Origin: Prauserella aidingensis
GTDB taxonomy: Bacteria; Actinomycetota; Actinomycetes; Mycobacteriales; Pseudonocardiaceae
Length of the DNA: 64,000 nt
Reading direction: 5' to 3'
Assembly: GCF_024171865.1 (NCBI RefSeq)
Contig: NZ_JAMTCN010000004.1
Span: 186,001 to 250,000 of the forward strand
Made by a program: the position numbers and the translations under genes. The notes below the pieces were generated by a model. It was not told where the DNA came from. It worked only from the letters and a program-made list of their open reading frames with translations, and made no database searches. Below, one piece after another: positions 8,478 through 16,400 of this stretch; position 1 is the first letter of the stretch; each line of letters opens with the position of its first letter.

Positions 8478-10157
8478 CTACGGGATCGGATCGCCGCCCA
8501 GCTCGCCTGCGACGAGGTAGGCCAACGTCACGCCGCGGCCGAGGGCGAACCCGCTGTTGTAGCCGGTGCCGGTCGTGGTCAGCGCGGCGCACGAGCCCAC
8601 GGCGTAGAGCCCGTCGATCACGGCGCCACCGGGGTCGAGCACTCGCCCGTCCCCGTCGATGTGCACGCCGCTGGACCCGATGCCCGTGCCCACGAATTTG
8701 AGCCGCAGCCCGTGGAAGGGTGCCTCGGTCAGCGGGCCGAGGACCGGGCTCGGAGCGTTGGCCGGATCGCCCGCGAACTTGTTGACGTAGGTGACGGTTC
8801 CGCGGCCGAAGTCGGGGTCCTCGCCCCGGGCGGCGTGGTGGTTGAATCGCTCGGCCGTCCTGGTCAGCTGCGCCCCGTCGATGCCGAGCTGCTCACCGAG
8901 CGCCGCGAGGGTCGGGGCCGACGTGACCCACCCGTCGGGATACTCGCCGCCCGGCGGGGTGGCGGCGAGGCCGTACTTCCGCCGGTGCTGGTCGTCCCAC
9001 ACGAGGAAGAACGGCAGGTGCCGGTCACCAGGGGCGAGTGTCTTGGCGACGATGTCGACCCAGTAGGAGTCGTTGCAGAACCGGTTTCCCGCCGCGTCGA
9101 CGATCATCGTGTGCGGCATGGCGTACTCGGGCCCGTAGCCGTAGCCGGTGCCGACCTGGGACCGCCACCCCGGCAGCATCGGCACGCTCGTGGCCGGGAT
9201 CTTCGCGATGTCGGCGCCCACACCGCGGGCGAGTGTGATGCCGTCCCCGCGCAGCGACTCGGGCGCGACGCTCCCGAAGTCCTCCGGTTCGAGGTCGACC
9301 ATCTCGCGGACCAGGTCGGAGTCCCAGTCGTAGGTGCTCGTCGCCAGCACGACCGGGCCGCGCACCTCCACCGGACCGTCGGGACCGTCGGCGCGCACGC
9401 CGGCGACCCGATCGGCGTCGGTCAGCAGCTCGGTCACCCGGTGGGAGCGCCGGATCTCGATCCGGTCCTCCTGCAGCACGCGGCGCAGGAAGCTCGCCAC
9501 GACGCCGGTCCCGAACGTCAGGGGGTCCGATCCCTCGGTCGCATCGAACTCGCGGCCGTCGGCGATGCCGAACGCGGGCACTCCCGCATGGTCCGACTTC
9601 CCGGGTCCGGACTCCTCCGAGTCCACATAGGTCGCGCGGCGCCCCTTCTCCATGAGTTCGTCGTAGGTCGTGCCGACCGGGAAGTACGGGCTGACGCGGA
9701 GTTTGTCGCGCCATGCGCCGAGCACGCCGCCGTCGATCACCTCGCCCGTGAGGTACCTGCCCACGGGCAGCGCGCCGTCGGCCTCGTTGTGGTAGTCGGC
9801 GAGCCCCGGAATGACCCTCCAGCGGATCGCACCGAGGTCCTCCCAGTAGCGGATCGCGTCCGGGCCGGTCCGGATCCAGCGCAGCATCGCCTTCTCGTCG
9901 AGTACCTCGGGAGCGTCGTGGGCGATGGCACGGACGTAGGTCTCGGTGAGCTCGAGCGAGTCCTCGATGCCGTCCCGCGCGGCGACCGGGTTGGCGCCGA
10001 TCCACACCTGACCACCCGAGTAGGCGGCCGCGCCGCCCACCAGGTCTGCCGCCTCGAACACGATCACGTCGCGGGCGCGTACCGCGGCACCGAGCGCCGT
10101 GGCCAACCCGGCCAATCCGGCGCCCACGACGATCACCGGTTCGTTCGCATCAGCCAT
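8478..10157 (-). CDS. FAD-dependent dehydrogenase of the fumarate reductase/3-ketosteroid dehydrogenase superfamily
   Basis: 559 residues from the ATG at 10157 (MADANEPVIVVGAG); the frame continues 16 codons upstream, but the dinucleotide motif starts right after this Met and a GAGG lies just before it. The ADP-binding motif VVGAGLAGLATALGAA and the FAD-contacting AAYSGGQVW are at the N-terminus. The C-terminal FAD motif IDGLYAVGSCAALTTTGTGYNSG is typical of flavoprotein subunits of the FRD/SDH/KstD group. Such enzymes introduce or reduce C=C bonds alpha,beta to a carbonyl. Within this operon it may desaturate a cyclic ketone or acyl intermediate; the exact reaction is not readable from sequence. 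Confidence 0.88.
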   Translation of the reverse strand: MADANEPVIVVGAGLAGLATALGAAVRARDVIVFEAADLVGGAAAYSGGQVWIGANPVAARDGIEDSLELTETYVRAIAHDAPEVLDEKAMLRWIRTGPDAIRYWEDLGAIRWRVIPGLADYHNEADGALPVGRYLTGEVIDGGVLGAWRDKLRVSPYFPVGTTYDELMEKGRRATYVDSEESGPGKSDHAGVPAFGIADGREFDATEGSDPLTFGTGVVASFLRRVLQEDRIEIRRSHRVTELLTDADRVAGVRADGPDGPVEVRGPVVLATSTYDWDSDLVREMVDLEPEDFGSVAPESLRGDGITLARGVGADIAKIPATSVPMLPGWRSQVGTGYGYGPEYAMPHTMIVDAAGNRFCNDSYWVDIVAKTLAPGDRHLPFFLVWDDQHRRKYGLAATPPGGEYPDGWVTSAPTLAALGEQLGIDGAQLTRTAERFNHHAARGEDPDFGRGTVTYVNKFAGDPANAPSPVLGPLTEAPFHGLRLKFVGTGIGSSGVHIDGDGRVLDPGGAVIDGLYAVGSCAALTTTGTGYNSGFALGRGVTLAYLVAGELGGDPIP

Positions 10158-10266
10158 CCGCCTCGTCCGTCCTTTCGCGAAGTGGGGGTCGCAGTGCACC
10201 GGCACCGAGGCCGCGGCAGTGTCCGCACGACCCGGCGGTCCGTCGCCGCTTCCCGGTACCGCAGGG

Positions 10267-11727
10267 TCACGGGCGCTGGATCAACTTCGTCTCGAGATAG
10301 GCACCGAGGCCTTCGACGTTGCCCTCCCGGCCGAGGCCCGACTGCTTGTAGCCGCCGAACGGCTGCACCACGCACATGTCCCACCCGTTGACCGACACCT
10401 GGCCGCTGCGGATGCGGCGGGCGATCCGCTCCCCCTCGGCAGCGTCTCGGGCGTACACCGCTCCGGAGAGGCCGTAGTCCGAGTCGTTGGCCAGCGCAAC
10501 GGCCTCGTCGACGTCGTCGAACGGGATGACGCAGAGGACCGGTCCGAAGATCTCCTCCTGCGCGATGCGCATGTCGTTGCGCACGTCGGCGAACACGGTC
10601 GGCTCGACGAACCAGCCGCGGTCCAGACCCTCGGGCCTACCGCCACCGGTGACGAGCCGTGCCCCCTCCTCGATGCCGAGCCTGATGTACCCCTCCACCC
10701 GGTCCCGCTGCCGCTCGGCGGCGAGCGGGCCGAGCACGGTGTCGCCGTCGGCCGGATCGCCGACCCGGAGACCTTCGAACATCGGCACCAGCGCCGAGAG
10801 CAACTCCTCCTGGCGCTCGCGTGGCACGAGGATGCGCGTCAGCGCCGCACACACCTGGCCGGAGTGGCCGATGCCGGCGAACGCCAGTGTTGGCAGCACC
10901 TCGTCGAGCGGCACGTCGTCGGCGATGATCGCGGCCGACTTCCCGCCCAGTTCGAGCGTCACGCGCGTGATCCGCTCGCCGCACAGGCTCATGATCCGCC
11001 TGCCCGCGGCGGTGCTTCCGGTGAACGCGACCTTGTCGACGCCGGGATGGGTCACCAGGTGCTCGCCGACCTCGCGGCCGCCGGGCAGCACACTGATCAC
11101 GCCCTCGGGCAGTCCCGCCGCCTCCAGCGCCTCGGCCAGCAGGTACAGGCTCACCGGCCCTTCCGGGGCGGGCTTGAGCACGACCGTGCAGCCCGCGGCC
11201 AGCGCGGGGCCGATCTTCAGCGACGCCGTCGCCACCGGTCCGTTCCACGGGATGATCGTGGCGACGACGCCGACCGGTTCGCGGACCAGCACCCCGTGGC
11301 CGCCCTCCCAGGACCGCTCCTCCTCGAACTCGAACCGCTCGTGGAGAGTCGACGCGTCGGCCCACATCTTGAGCGCGTTCTGGTGGAACGCCTCGCTCAC
11401 CGCGGACGGGGCGCCGATCTCCGCGGTGAACGAGGCAGCCATGTCACCGAAGCGCTTCTCGACCTCGGCGCCGACCCTGCGGAGCACCTCGGCACGCTCC
11501 GCGGGCGTCATGCGGGGCCACGGTCCGTCGTCGAACGCTGTCCGCGCCGCGGCCACAGCGGCGTCGACATCGGCCGCCGTCGGGTCCGGCACCGTCGCGA
11601 GGCGCTCCTCGGTCACCGGCGACACGACGTCGATGACGCCCTCGCCCGCCGGTTCGACCCATCGGCCGCCGATGAACAGCTTCGAAAAGCTCCGCACGGT
11701 CTCGGGTGCGTGCATCGTCGAGGTCAT
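10267..11727 (-). CDS. Aldehyde dehydrogenase
   Basis: 486-residue NAD(P)-dependent aldehyde dehydrogenase of full family length. Conserved blocks: IIPWNGPVATASLK, VAFTGSTAAGRR (cofactor), LELGGKSAAII with the general-base Glu, and GHSGQVCAALTR with the nucleophilic Cys. The C-terminal PFGGYKQSGLGREGN motif is intact. First gene of operon B; upstream lie a TTGACT -35-like box (11818-11823) and the 24-bp motif shared with the esterase promoter. Inferred job: oxidising an aldehyde from the alcohol dehydrogenase step to the acid that is then CoA-activated. Confidence 0.94.
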   Translation of the reverse strand: MTSTMHAPETVRSFSKLFIGGRWVEPAGEGVIDVVSPVTEERLATVPDPTAADVDAAVAAARTAFDDGPWPRMTPAERAEVLRRVGAEVEKRFGDMAASFTAEIGAPSAVSEAFHQNALKMWADASTLHERFEFEEERSWEGGHGVLVREPVGVVATIIPWNGPVATASLKIGPALAAGCTVVLKPAPEGPVSLYLLAEALEAAGLPEGVISVLPGGREVGEHLVTHPGVDKVAFTGSTAAGRRIMSLCGERITRVTLELGGKSAAIIADDVPLDEVLPTLAFAGIGHSGQVCAALTRILVPRERQEELLSALVPMFEGLRVGDPADGDTVLGPLAAERQRDRVEGYIRLGIEEGARLVTGGGRPEGLDRGWFVEPTVFADVRNDMRIAQEEIFGPVLCVIPFDDVDEAVALANDSDYGLSGAVYARDAAEGERIARRIRSGQVSVNGWDMCVVQPFGGYKQSGLGREGNVEGLGAYLETKLIQRP

Positions 11728-11830
11728 GGACGCGCTCCTTTGCGGTACCGAACCTGGCCGTCACCGGCGTCGGCGCGCGGTGACGTCGCTAACAACCTTG
11801 ACCCGCGGCCAGGTCCAAGTCAATGCCTTT

Positions 11831-11854
11831 CATAGGATTTATTGTCATGAATTA
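11831..11854. promoter_or_regulatory. Candidate operator of operon B (copy of a motif shared with 21151-21174)
   Basis: AT-rich 24-bp element in a GC-rich background, 104-127 bp upstream of the aldehyde dehydrogenase start. Read on the minus strand it begins TAATTCATG, then ACAA, and ends TATG. It shares 17 of 24 positions with the element at 21151-21174, including nine consecutive bases. Both fit CATG-N11-YATG (imperfect dyad). A TTGACT -35-like box follows at 11818-11823 (minus strand), with a poor -10. Inferred target of the GntR regulator encoded at 21369-22118. Confidence 0.5.
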
Positions 11855-11906
11855 CGGGCCGTGTCCATCGCCGACACGGGACCCGGGACGTCGTGGACGG
11901 CACACG

Positions 11907-11949
11907 AAAACGCCGCCGCGACGGGGAGAAACTCCCCTCCGCGGCGGCG
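11907..11949 (-). terminator. Rho-independent terminator of operon A
   Basis: On the minus strand, a long GC stem (arms 11949-11933 and 11929-11911; CGCCGCCGCG on one side and CGCGGCGGCG on the other, with one internal mismatch) and a TTT loop are followed directly by TTTT. It lies 51 bp after the stop of the thioesterase gene and before the operon B promoter, so it separates the two leftward operons. Confidence 0.85.
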
Positions 11950-12000
11950 TGGTCCCGACCGGGATCGAGAACCCGGTCGGCTCCCGTCGCAACGGCTACG

Positions 12001-12432
12001 TCACGTCGAAGTCACGTCGAACCGCGGCGACGGCAACGTCCGCAGGATGCCCGCGAGCCGCCCCGGCACGGGCGTCTTCGCGAACGCCGCATCGCGGCAC
12101 GCATAGGTCATCTGTCCCCGCGTGACGAGCTCGTCGTCGCACGTGAACTCGTAGCCGACCGTGTACGACGAGGTGCCGATCCGGTCGAGCACCGCCTGGC
12201 AGACGAGCTCGTCGAACACCTTCGCCGTACGGTGGTAGGTCGCACCCGAGCTCACGCCGACCGTCACGATCCCCAGGTCCGGTTCGAGATCCCCGCTGCG
12301 CAGGCCGTGCGAGTACAACCACGACGTATACGTGCGCTCCATCCACGGATAGTAGAGGGCGAAGTACGCGATGCCCATCGCGTCGCAGTCCCCGTAACTG
12401 AGCTGGAACGCCAGCCGGTCCCGGTCACTCAT
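12001..12432 (-). CDS. Acyl-CoA thioesterase, 4-hydroxybenzoyl-CoA thioesterase-like hotdog protein
   Basis: 143-residue single hotdog-fold protein. The N-terminal segment YGDCDAMGIAYFALYYPW matches the D-x-D-x-x-G-x-x-(Y/F) active-site motif of 4HBT-type thioesterases; the Asp before MGI is the expected catalytic acid/base. It would hydrolyse an acyl-CoA to free CoA and acid, perhaps to release a pathway product or recycle CoA from dead-end thioesters. Last gene of operon A: it overlaps the MaoC-like gene by 8 nt and is followed by the terminator at 11907-11949. Confidence 0.85.
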   Translation of the reverse strand: MSDRDRLAFQLSYGDCDAMGIAYFALYYPWMERTYTSWLYSHGLRSGDLEPDLGIVTVGVSSGATYHRTAKVFDELVCQAVLDRIGTSSYTVGYEFTCDDELVTRGQMTYACRDAAFAKTPVPGRLAGILRTLPSPRFDVTST

Positions 12433-12925
12433 CGTCGCTCCCCTCCTCCGGCAGCGCCACGGTCGCGGTGCCCGTCAGCACCGTGTCGCCGTCCACGACG
12501 GACAGTTCGATGTCGCAGTCGCACAGCGTCTCCCCGCCCGGCTCGTCCTTCCGGGTGCGCACGCCGGTGACGACTCCGCCCGCCCGCAGACGGTCCCCCG
12601 CGCGCACGGTGCCGCGGAAGCGCACGCGCAGCCTGCGCACCCGGTCGTGCCCGCCCGCGAACCCGGCCAGCATGTTCATCACGTACGCCATGTTCAGCGG
12701 CCCCTGGTTGATCGCCCGGTCGCCCATGCCGAGCTCCCGCAGAGCCGCGGTGTCCCAATGGATCGGCGTGGGATCACGCAGCAGCGCCGCCGTGGTCTTC
12801 ATCTTCTCGGCGCCGACCTCGGCCACCTCCCACTCCGGCAGCCGCATGCCCGGCGTGACCGGCTCGCCGCGACGAGCCACGGCTCCCGGGAAGGCCGCCA
12901 CGCCGTGTTCGGGCCGCTCGCTCAC
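12425..12925 (-). CDS. MaoC-like hotdog hydratase/dehydratase
   Basis: 166 residues from a GTG at 12925 that overlaps the previous stop as GTGA and has GAGGAGG five bases upstream; an in-frame ATG at 12958 gives 177 aa but lacks this ribosome site. The segment RDPTPIHWDTAALRELGMGD resembles the hydratase-2 motif (D-x4-H) of MaoC proteins, with Asp and His available. MaoC proteins hydrate enoyl-CoAs in an R-specific manner. It pairs with the FAS1-like dehydratase-domain protein directly upstream, so the two probably form a heteromer in which one or both hotdogs are catalytic. Confidence 0.82.
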   Translation of the reverse strand: MSERPEHGVAAFPGAVARRGEPVTPGMRLPEWEVAEVGAEKMKTTAALLRDPTPIHWDTAALRELGMGDRAINQGPLNMAYVMNMLAGFAGGHDRVRRLRVRFRGTVRAGDRLRAGGVVTGVRTRKDEPGGETLCDCDIELSVVDGDTVLTGTATVALPEEGSDDE

Positions 12926-13410
12926 GACGACCTCCTCGGCAGGATCAACGAGTTCCAACAGTCGGCCACATGGGCACCGCTGCCCGCGTCGTGCAGCCGG
13001 AACGCGTAGCCGATCACGTCGAACACCCCGCTGCGGCCGGCCTTGCGGTCGGCCGAGGTGATCTCACCGGAGACGAGGTAGGTGCGGCCCACGCGCATCG
13101 GCGCATGCCACACCGTCTCGTGCTCACCGAACATCGGCCCATCGTCGGCACTGGCACCGAACCATGCGAACAGCTCGTCCCACGTGACACCCATCGCCTG
13201 GGTCGCCGCCGTCCACGCGAGCAGCGGATGCGCGAGTTCGTCACCCGCTCCGTCCGGCGCCGACGCGTCCGGCTGCTCCAGAGCCGCGTCGGCCAGCAGC
13301 CACGCAAGCCACCGTTCGACGGTGAACCGCCCGCCGGGGAAAGCCCGGCCGATCTGTGCGGTGACGTCGTCGGCCGTCGGTGCGGCCGTCTCGCGCGTCT
13401 GCTCAGACAT
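12922..13410 (-). CDS. FAS1-like dehydratase-domain (MaoC_dehydrat_N) protein
   Basis: 162 residues from the ATG at 13410 (MSEQTRETAAPT), which overlaps the end of the acyl-CoA synthetase by 8 nt. The segment MFGEHETVWHAPMRVGRTYLVSGEI and the later DRKAGRSGVFDVIGYAFRL fit the N-terminal hotdog of MaoC-type dehydratases. No clear catalytic D-x4-H is visible, which suggests a structural or substrate-binding partner for the downstream MaoC-like protein, as in two-subunit hydratases of steroid side-chain degradation. Residues 45-60 are an acidic linker-like stretch. Confidence 0.8.
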   Translation of the reverse strand: MSEQTRETAAPTADDVTAQIGRAFPGGRFTVERWLAWLLADAALEQPDASAPDGAGDELAHPLLAWTAATQAMGVTWDELFAWFGASADDGPMFGEHETVWHAPMRVGRTYLVSGEITSADRKAGRSGVFDVIGYAFRLHDAGSGAHVADCWNSLILPRRSS

Positions 13411-14998
13411 CCCGCGCCCTGCCCGCCCAGTACGGCTCGCGCAGCTCCCGTTTGAGGATCTTGCCCGTCGGCGCCTTCGGCAGCTCACTCACGAAGTCGA
13501 CCGATTTCGGCTTCTGGTATCCGGCCAGATGTGCCCGCGCCTGTTCGATGATCTCCTCCTCCGTCGCCCGTTGCCCCGATTTCAGCACGACGACGGCCTT
13601 CACCGACTCGCCCCACTCGTCGTCGGGCACGCCGATCACGGCACACTCCAGCACCGCCGGATGCCGCGCGATCGCCTCCTCGACCTGCACGCTGAAGATG
13701 TTCTCGCCGCCGGAGATGATCATGTCCTTCGACCGGTCGACGATGTAGACGTAACGGTCCTCGTCCCACGTCGCGATGTCACCGGTCCACATCCAGCCGC
13801 CCCGGGAGGCGATGCCCCTGCCGTCGGGAGTGCCGGCACCCCGCAGCGTCTCGGCGGTCAGGTCGGGCCGGTTCCAGTAGCCGAGCATGTTCGCCTCGGA
13901 CCGGACGATGATCTGGCCCGGCGTGCGCCCGTCCTGCGGCACGTCCCGCCCGGCCTCGTCGACCACCCGCACCTGCGTGCCGAAGCCCTCCCGGCCGCAG
14001 GACTGCAACCGCTCCGGGCGGACACCGGCGACCGCGGACGCGTGATCCTCCTGCGACAGGAAGCACATCGTCGAGCCCTCGGTCTGCCCGTAGCCCTGGA
14101 TCAGCGTGCAGGGAAACGCATCGAGTGCCTGGCGCACGATCGCCGAGGGCATCGGCCCGCCGCCGTACTGGATGTTGCGCAGGCTCGAGAGGTCGTACCG
14201 CTCGAAGCCGTCGACGGCCATCATCCAGTTCAGCATCGTGGTGATGCCGAGCAGCGCCGACACCCGTTCGGCCTCGATCACCTCCAGCGCCCGCTTCGCC
14301 TCGAAGTTCATCATCACGAGCGGGCAGCCGTGCTTGAGGTAGTTCATCGCGAGCACGACCGGAATGTGGAACAACTGCCCGGTCAGCAAGTAGACGTCCG
14401 ACGGCACGATGCGCTCGGCCACGGTCTGGTTCAACATCCCCGCGGCGGCGCTCCGGTGCGAGTGCAGGGCACCTTTCGCCTGCCCCGTCGTGCCGCCGGT
14501 GTAGAGGATGAAGAACGGGTCGTCGTCACCGATCTTCGCGGAGAAGGCGGGTTCCTCGTCCGAGGCGGCATCGACGAGCTCTTCCAACCCGCCGTCGCCG
14601 TCCGGCCCGAATCGCAGCACGTGCGGCACGTCCACCGTGCGGCACACGTCGTCGACCACGCCCGACCACTCGGCCTCGGTGACGAGCGCCCGCGGTGCGG
14701 CGTCGGCCACGATGGTGGCCAGCTCCGGTGCGGCGAGCCGCCAGTTCAGCGGTTGCAGCACCAGTCCGGCGCGGCCCGCCGCGAAGTACAGCGCCTGGTA
14801 CTCGACGCAGTTGCGTGACAGCACGGCCACCCGGTCCCCCGGCGCCAGCCCACGGGCGAGCAGACCGTTGGCCAGCCGCCGCACGAGCTCGTCGAACTGC
14901 CTCCACGTGAGCCGCCGTTCGGCGGTCACGTCGTAGATCGCCTGCCCGCCGGGCGTCAGCGCCGCCCACTTGGCGGGGATCAAACCCTGATTGGCCAC
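13403..14998 (-). CDS. AMP-forming acyl-CoA synthetase
   Basis: 531-residue ANL-family ligase. Motifs: ILYTGGTTGQAKG (phosphate loop), IQGYGQTEGST, MWTGDIATWDEDRYVYIVDR and the catalytic-lysine region PKAPTGKILKRELRE. It resembles long- or medium-chain and aromatic fatty acyl-CoA synthetases. The operon thus carries its own ligase besides the one at 2218-3888, suggesting two acids in the pathway need activation. 32 bp downstream of the SnoaL-like gene; it overlaps the next gene by 8 nt. Confidence 0.93.
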   Translation of the reverse strand: MANQGLIPAKWAALTPGGQAIYDVTAERRLTWRQFDELVRRLANGLLARGLAPGDRVAVLSRNCVEYQALYFAAGRAGLVLQPLNWRLAAPELATIVADAAPRALVTEAEWSGVVDDVCRTVDVPHVLRFGPDGDGGLEELVDAASDEEPAFSAKIGDDDPFFILYTGGTTGQAKGALHSHRSAAAGMLNQTVAERIVPSDVYLLTGQLFHIPVVLAMNYLKHGCPLVMMNFEAKRALEVIEAERVSALLGITTMLNWMMAVDGFERYDLSSLRNIQYGGGPMPSAIVRQALDAFPCTLIQGYGQTEGSTMCFLSQEDHASAVAGVRPERLQSCGREGFGTQVRVVDEAGRDVPQDGRTPGQIIVRSEANMLGYWNRPDLTAETLRGAGTPDGRGIASRGGWMWTGDIATWDEDRYVYIVDRSKDMIISGGENIFSVQVEEAIARHPAVLECAVIGVPDDEWGESVKAVVVLKSGQRATEEEIIEQARAHLAGYQKPKSVDFVSELPKAPTGKILKRELREPYWAGRARDV

Positions 14999-15030
14999 GG
15001 TTCCTCCGATAAGTCCTGGACCACGCCACG

Positions 15031-15447
15031 TCAGTACGGCAGGTCGAGCTGCACGTGCCGCCGGGCGAACCGCCAGGAACCGTTCTCGCGGGCGAGCTCG
15101 TCCTCGTACCGTGCCGTCGACAGCACGGTCAGCGTCTGCCCTGCGATGGAGATCAGCGTCAGGTACGAGGTCACGGTCGCCGTGTCGGCGGTGAGGTCAC
15201 GCACGACGACGTTGGACACCAGATGCCGCCGCTGATCGTCCTGCGACGCGAGCGACTTCTCCATCAGGCCGACGATCTGGTCCCGGCCCTCGAACGGGCC
15301 GATCAGGTCGCCGTCGGCGACCCGCATCGACATGACGGCGTCGGCCGTGAAACAGCCGGCCATCGCCGTCATGTCGTTCTCGTCGTAGGCGAAGGTGTAC
15401 ACGCCGAGCAGATTCTCGATCGCGGCGCGTTCGTCGGCGATTCCCAT
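15031..15447 (-). CDS. NTF2/SnoaL-like protein (copy 1 of 4 in the operon)
   Basis: 138-residue alpha+beta-barrel protein: N-terminal helices (ENLLGVYTFAYDENDMTAMAGCFTADAVM), the GPFEGRDQIVGLM turn and the beta-rich C-terminus ending RRHVQLDLPY. Ribosome site AGGAGG ten bases before the ATG. The fold serves isomerases, dehydratases, cyclases and small-ligand binders; the reaction cannot be assigned. It sits between the synthetase and three further NTF2-like genes in operon A. Confidence 0.82.
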   Translation of the reverse strand: MGIADERAAIENLLGVYTFAYDENDMTAMAGCFTADAVMSMRVADGDLIGPFEGRDQIVGLMEKSLASQDDQRRHLVSNVVVRDLTADTATVTSYLTLISIAGQTLTVLSTARYEDELARENGSWRFARRHVQLDLPY

Positions 15448-15525
15448 GTCTTCGGGCCTCCTGATTCTGGTGGGGACACGGATTCCTCATGCGGTGCGGG
15501 CGGGACGGATCCCTCCGCCTGCCGG

Positions 15526-15963
15526 TCAGAGCCCGGCCGGGACGACCGATCCTCCGAGCGCGACGACGAGCGGGATCGGGTCGAAGAACTCCGCGAACCG
15601 GGCGATCCGATCGCCGCGCACCGTCACTCTGGCGATGTAGGCGTTGCGGTACGGCAGCCCCGTGGTCCGCACCGAGGCGTCCGATGTGTACTCGGCAACG
15701 AACTCGCCCGGCACGTCGAGCTCGTTGATCCGGTACGACGCGAAGTTCATGGGCGTCACCAGGTCCGGCAGGCCGGAGTAGAACTCCGCGATCGCCGCGC
15801 GGCCCTGCAACGTCGTCGGGATGCCCTCCGGCGCGTACGGGATGTCGAGCACGCCGTCCTCGTGGAACAGGTCCGGGATCGCCGCGACGTCCAGGGTTCC
15901 CACCGCGTCGAGATAGGACGTGATGAGCCTGCGTCCGGTGTCGGTGTCGGCCGTCGCGGTCAT
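15526..15963 (-). CDS. NTF2/SnoaL-like protein (copy 2 of 4)
   Basis: 145 residues from the ATG at 15963, which overlaps the upstream NTF2-like gene by 4 nt; the open frame continues upstream but only as an antisense-like extension. Typical SnoaL pattern: LITSYLDAVGTLDVAAIPDLFHEDGVLDI, then LQGRAAIAEFYSGLP and a C-terminal sheet ending ARFAEFFDPIPLVVALGG. The W/R-rich ending seen in ketosteroid-isomerase-like proteins (AEFFDP) is present. Enzymatic role unknown; coupled translation with the next copy suggests a complex. Confidence 0.8.
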   Translation of the reverse strand: MTATADTDTGRRLITSYLDAVGTLDVAAIPDLFHEDGVLDIPYAPEGIPTTLQGRAAIAEFYSGLPDLVTPMNFASYRINELDVPGEFVAEYTSDASVRTTGLPYRNAYIARVTVRGDRIARFAEFFDPIPLVVALGGSVVPAGL

Positions 15964-16388
15964 GCCTCGAATCCCTCCAGCTCCGGCGGGGTGAGTGCGG
16001 AGATCACCCGCGAGGAGATCCGCCACCCGGCCGCGGTGCGGACATAGGTGTCTTCGTTGAGCGCGGCCGCCCGGAACTTCGCGCCCGAGACCGAATGTCC
16101 CTCCGAGAACACGTAGTTCGTGCCGCGGGCGGTGTCCGGGCCGTCGAACTCGACGACGTGGTTGGTGATGAGGTGGAACTGGTCGGCCACCGAGGCGGCG
16201 TCCCGTTCGAAGAAGCCGCGGATCGCTTCCCTGCCCTCGAACCGCTCCAGCCCCACCGGGGTCGCGTCCCACACGGCGTCGTCGCTGAAGGCCGACAACG
16301 CCTCCGCCGGGTCGAAGCGGTCGAGGCCCCGGGCGTACCGGTGCGACAGTTCCATGATCTCGTGCCGCGCGGCGGCCTGCTCGTCCAT
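15960..16388 (-). CDS. NTF2/SnoaL-like protein (copy 3 of 4)
   Basis: 142-residue protein of the SnoaL_4 type: ELSHRYARGLDRFDPAEALS, then AFSDDAVWDATPVG, GREAIRGFFERD, and a sheet ending TAAGWRISSRVISALTPPE. Comes 12 bp after the alcohol dehydrogenase gene and overlaps the next NTF2-like gene by 4 nt. Members act on or bind hydrophobic carbonyl compounds, but no catalytic pair can be assigned with confidence here. Confidence 0.82.
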   Translation of the reverse strand: MDEQAAARHEIMELSHRYARGLDRFDPAEALSAFSDDAVWDATPVGLERFEGREAIRGFFERDAASVADQFHLITNHVVEFDGPDTARGTNYVFSEGHSVSGAKFRAAALNEDTYVRTAAGWRISSRVISALTPPELEGFEA

Positions 16389-16400
16389 CGCCTGCCGCCC

